Shown here: positions 61,880 through 64,000 of the stretch, one piece after another
Position numbering within the stretch: position 1 is the stretch's first letter
Layout: each line of letters starts with the position of its first letter
Source of the DNA: Chitinophagaceae bacterium
Lineage (GTDB): Bacteria > Bacteroidota > Bacteroidia > Chitinophagales > Chitinophagaceae
Direction of reading: 5' to 3'
Assembly: GCA_014379345.1 (NCBI GenBank)
Contig: JACMLY010000099.1
Location: forward strand, 1-64,000
DNA length: 64,000 nucleotides
The notes under the pieces: generated by a model
Databases searched by the model: none
What the model was told of the DNA's origin: nothing
Seen by the model: the letters and a program-made list of their open reading frames with translations, nothing else
Translations under genes and position numbers: made by a program

Positions 61880-62917
61880 ATGAAAAAGTATTTACTGTTT
61901 TTGATCCTGATAGCCTCCGTGTTCTTAGTACAGGCACAATCGAAAGAAGAACCCTATCAAACAAAATCATTGGCCAATGAGTCGATCAAAAATGTAAAAG
62001 TAGAAACATCCGGAGGAAGCATTTCCGTTATGGGCGTAAGCAGTTCGGAGTCGCGGATAGAAGTATATGTAAGGCCAAACAATGGCAAAGAGAACAGCCT
62101 GACAAAAGAAGAGATTCAGAAAAGGCTTAGCGAAGATTATGACCTGAACATTTCAGTAAGCAATAATAAACTCACTGCTATTGCCAGGCCAAAAGAAAGA
62201 AATATGAACTGGAAAAGAGCCCTGAATATTTCTTTTAAGATCTATTCTCCACAAACAATTACTACAGATCTTTCCACAAGCGGAGGCAGCATTCATCTGA
62301 GCAATGTAACCGGCTTGCAAGACTTCACCACAAGTGGCGGCAGCCTGCATATTGACAAGGTGGGTGGAGAAATAAATGGAAGAACTTCCGGTGGCAGTAT
62401 TCATCTAAAAGATTCTAAAGACAAAATTGATCTCTCGACAAGTGGCGGAAGCATACACGCCGATAACTGCAGTGGTGAGATCAAGCTTACAACTTCCGGA
62501 GGTTCATTAAAATTGCAAGATCTGAAAGGACAAATAAAGGCAAGTACAAGTGGAGGCAGTGTTATTGGCAATACGATACAAGGTGAATTATCGGCACATA
62601 CCTCTGGTGGTAATATCAGGCTGGAAGATCTTTCCTGCAGCCTGGAAACTTCTACAAGCGGCGGACACATTGATGTGGCCATTAAAGAATTTGGAAAATA
62701 TGTTACCATCACCAATTCAGGAGGCAATATCAATCTGCAGATCCCAAATAATAAAGGGATCGATCTGAAACTCAGAGGAGATAAAATCAATACGACCACG
62801 CTAACCAATTTCAGCGGCAGCGTGGAGGACGATGAAATAGACGGCAAATTAAATGGCGGTGGGATACCGGTTACAGTACGCGCAGGAAGTGGAAGAATAC
62901 AGCTGGCAATGAAATAG
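61880..62917 (+). CDS. Exported DUF4097-type beta-repeat protein
   Basis: A 345-residue protein with a signal peptide (MKKYLLFLILIASVFLVQAQ). About ten copies of a TSGGSIHL-type strand recur, mostly about every 18-20 residues from about residue 132 on (STSGGSIHL, TTSGGSLHI, RTSGGSIHL, STSGGSIHA, TTSGGSLKL and so on). This pattern predicts a right-handed beta-solenoid, as in DUF4097/DUF2807 proteins. These are envelope or surface proteins of unclear role. An outlying repeat (ETSGGSISV) stands near residue 44. It lies between the truncated permease and the partial sixteenth copy and is the last of the four exported passengers. Confidence 0.78.
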   Translation: MKKYLLFLILIASVFLVQAQSKEEPYQTKSLANESIKNVKVETSGGSISVMGVSSSESRIEVYVRPNNGKENSLTKEEIQKRLSEDYDLNISVSNNKLTAIARPKERNMNWKRALNISFKIYSPQTITTDLSTSGGSIHLSNVTGLQDFTTSGGSLHIDKVGGEINGRTSGGSIHLKDSKDKIDLSTSGGSIHADNCSGEIKLTTSGGSLKLQDLKGQIKASTSGGSVIGNTIQGELSAHTSGGNIRLEDLSCSLETSTSGGHIDVAIKEFGKYVTITNSGGNINLQIPNNKGIDLKLRGDKINTTTLTNFSGSVEDDEIDGKLNGGGIPVTVRAGSGRIQLAMK

Positions 62918-63152
62918 TGAATAACCAATGGTGAATAGTGAATATCGATTAGGCATAAAGTTTATCAACTACAAAAAGCTCTCCGTCCCCTCTGTGCCTA
63001 CCCTCCGATACCTCTGTGGTAAAATTGGTCTTGACCGTAGGAAGTCTTCGAATGCGAAGAGATTTAACCACAGAGGCACAGGAGGGAAAGCACAGAGATA
63101 CACAGAGTGATGATATTGTTCCACAACGGCAAATTGTTAAATAAAAAAATCT
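62918..63152. repeat. Spacer with CCTCTGTGG/CCACAGAGG inverted repeat
   Basis: GTGAATA words after the stop codon, then CTCTGTGCCTACCCTCC and ACCTCTGTGGTAAA (about 62981-63024), answered by TTTAACCACAGAGGCACAGG and AAAGCACAGAG (about 63063-63098). CTTCGAATGCGAAG lies in the centre. A long imperfect hairpin; no gene. Confidence 0.8.
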
Positions 63153-64000
63153 ATGCTCAAAAATTATTTCAAAGTTGCACTCCGCAATCTTTCTAAAAAT
63201 AAAAGCTCAACGATCATCAATGTGATTGGTCTTAGTACGGGATTGATCTGTTTTATTTTGATCTTTCTATTTGTGAAAGATGAATTGAGCTATGACCGCT
63301 TTAATAAAGAGCCTGAGCAGGTATACCGTATCGTAAAAGATTTTGTAAATGACGATAAATCGCGTATCCCCGATGCTACTACCCCACCCGCACTGGCACC
63401 TGCAATGCAGAAAGATTTACCCGAAGTGGCCCAGGTAACCAGGCTATTTCCTTCCTGGGGAAGAAGGTATATATTACAGGTCGGGGACAAAAAAATGAAC
63501 GAGCAGGGATTGATGCGCGTCGACAGTAATTTTTTCGAAGTATTTAATTTCCCTTTCTTAAAAGGCAACCAACAATCGGCCTTTAAACAATCCAGGTCGA
63601 TCATTCTTACTGAATCATCAGCAAAAAAATATTTTGGTGAGCAGGATCCTATTGGCAAAACCATTAAGCTGGATATAGACAATGGCACCGACTATGCAGT
63701 AACTGCCGTATTAAGAGATGTTCCTTCCACTTCGCATTTCAGATTCGATTTCCTGATACCATTGAAATTTGGCAACACAGATCTCAGTACTGAATGGGGA
63801 TGGTATAATTTCTATACCTACGCAAGGCTTAAACCTGGCGTAAATCCGGAAATTTTTGAAAGCAAGCTGCAGCCATTATTTAAAAAGTACCAGCCGGATA
63901 ATACCAATATTTTTTACTCTCAGGCTTTAACCGATATACACCTCGATTCAAGATTGAAATGGGAACTTGGAAATAATGGAGATCGCTCCTATGTACATAT
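63153..64000 (+). CDS. MacB/FtsX-type ABC permease, copy 16 (partial, runs off window)
   Basis: The first 282 codons are present and the frame is open to the window edge. It starts MLKNYFKVALRNLSKNKSST, helix 1 is NVIGLSTGLICFILIFLFV, and the first periplasmic domain shows KKYFGEQDPIGKTIKLD and VTAVLRDVPSTSHFRFDFL. The next block, HLDSRLKWELGNNGDRSYVH, matches the lead-in to helix 2 of the other copies, so the cut falls just before the first FtsX domain. It has neither the C/G hairpin nor a GGCATA element. Its presence shows the array continues to the right. Confidence 0.88.
   Translation, partial: MLKNYFKVALRNLSKNKSSTIINVIGLSTGLICFILIFLFVKDELSYDRFNKEPEQVYRIVKDFVNDDKSRIPDATTPPALAPAMQKDLPEVAQVTRLFPSWGRRYILQVGDKKMNEQGLMRVDSNFFEVFNFPFLKGNQQSAFKQSRSIILTESSAKKYFGEQDPIGKTIKLDIDNGTDYAVTAVLRDVPSTSHFRFDFLIPLKFGNTDLSTEWGWYNFYTYARLKPGVNPEIFESKLQPLFKKYQPDNTNIFYSQALTDIHLDSRLKWELGNNGDRSYVH

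Overview
The window looks like chromosomal DNA of a Bacteroidota bacterium, most likely a Chitinophagaceae-type environmental species. The evidence is the gene families present (a beta-propeller hybrid kinase, NRDE, DM13, YHS and DUF4097 proteins, 800-residue two-module FtsX-type permeases), several candidate promoters with the Bacteroidota TAnnTTTG box, and few Shine-Dalgarno sites. No rRNA, tRNA, CRISPR array, transposase or phage gene was seen.

Region 1 (1-8943) is an ordinary mixed segment. It holds two repeat blocks, then on the minus strand a LysE-type exporter, an ATP-grasp protein, an NRDE protein and a DinB-like protein. Next come a YceI protein and a four-gene envelope operon (YHS, DoxX, beta-barrel, DM13 lipoprotein) and a Crp/Fnr regulator. 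On the plus strand are a CCG-type Fe-S protein and a small conserved hypothetical. Region 2 (9205-16375) is signalling: a 1390-residue hybrid two-component protein, then a minus-strand NtrY-like kinase and an NtrC-family sigma54 activator.

Region 3 (16802-64000, all plus strand) is the main feature. One HlyD-type adaptor gene and one LolD/MacB-type ATPase gene are followed by 15 complete genes for about 800-residue MacB/FtsX-type ABC permeases, a sixteenth running off the window end, and two broken copies (52291-52552 and 61410-61829). Only four other genes interrupt the array: an alpha/beta hydrolase fusion, an unknown 176-residue protein, a small lipoprotein and a DUF4097 beta-repeat protein. 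All four have export signals. No second ATPase and no TolC-like gene lies in the array. The periplasmic domains of the permeases have diverged, while the cytoplasmic KEIGIRKVLGAS-type loops and the C-terminal NPVKSLRTE tail are nearly constant. This suggests one motor serving many interchangeable permeases.

Three promoters in the array (before the adaptor gene, before the permease at 44111 and before the permease at 56003) share a 37-39 bp dyad with TGTnCG-like ends and a CCGTCCG-like core. It lies 53-55 bp upstream of a TTGGCATA element resembling a sigma54 -24 box. The neighbouring NtrC-type regulator is the obvious candidate to bind it. Ten other permease copies carry instead a C-tract/G-tract hairpin just before their start codon. 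The spacers are also packed with short degenerate words, mostly with a 7-bp period (GTACGAA, TTTAAGG, GTGAGTG, GATACTA), which start at or just after stop codons and are often arranged as facing inverted arms.
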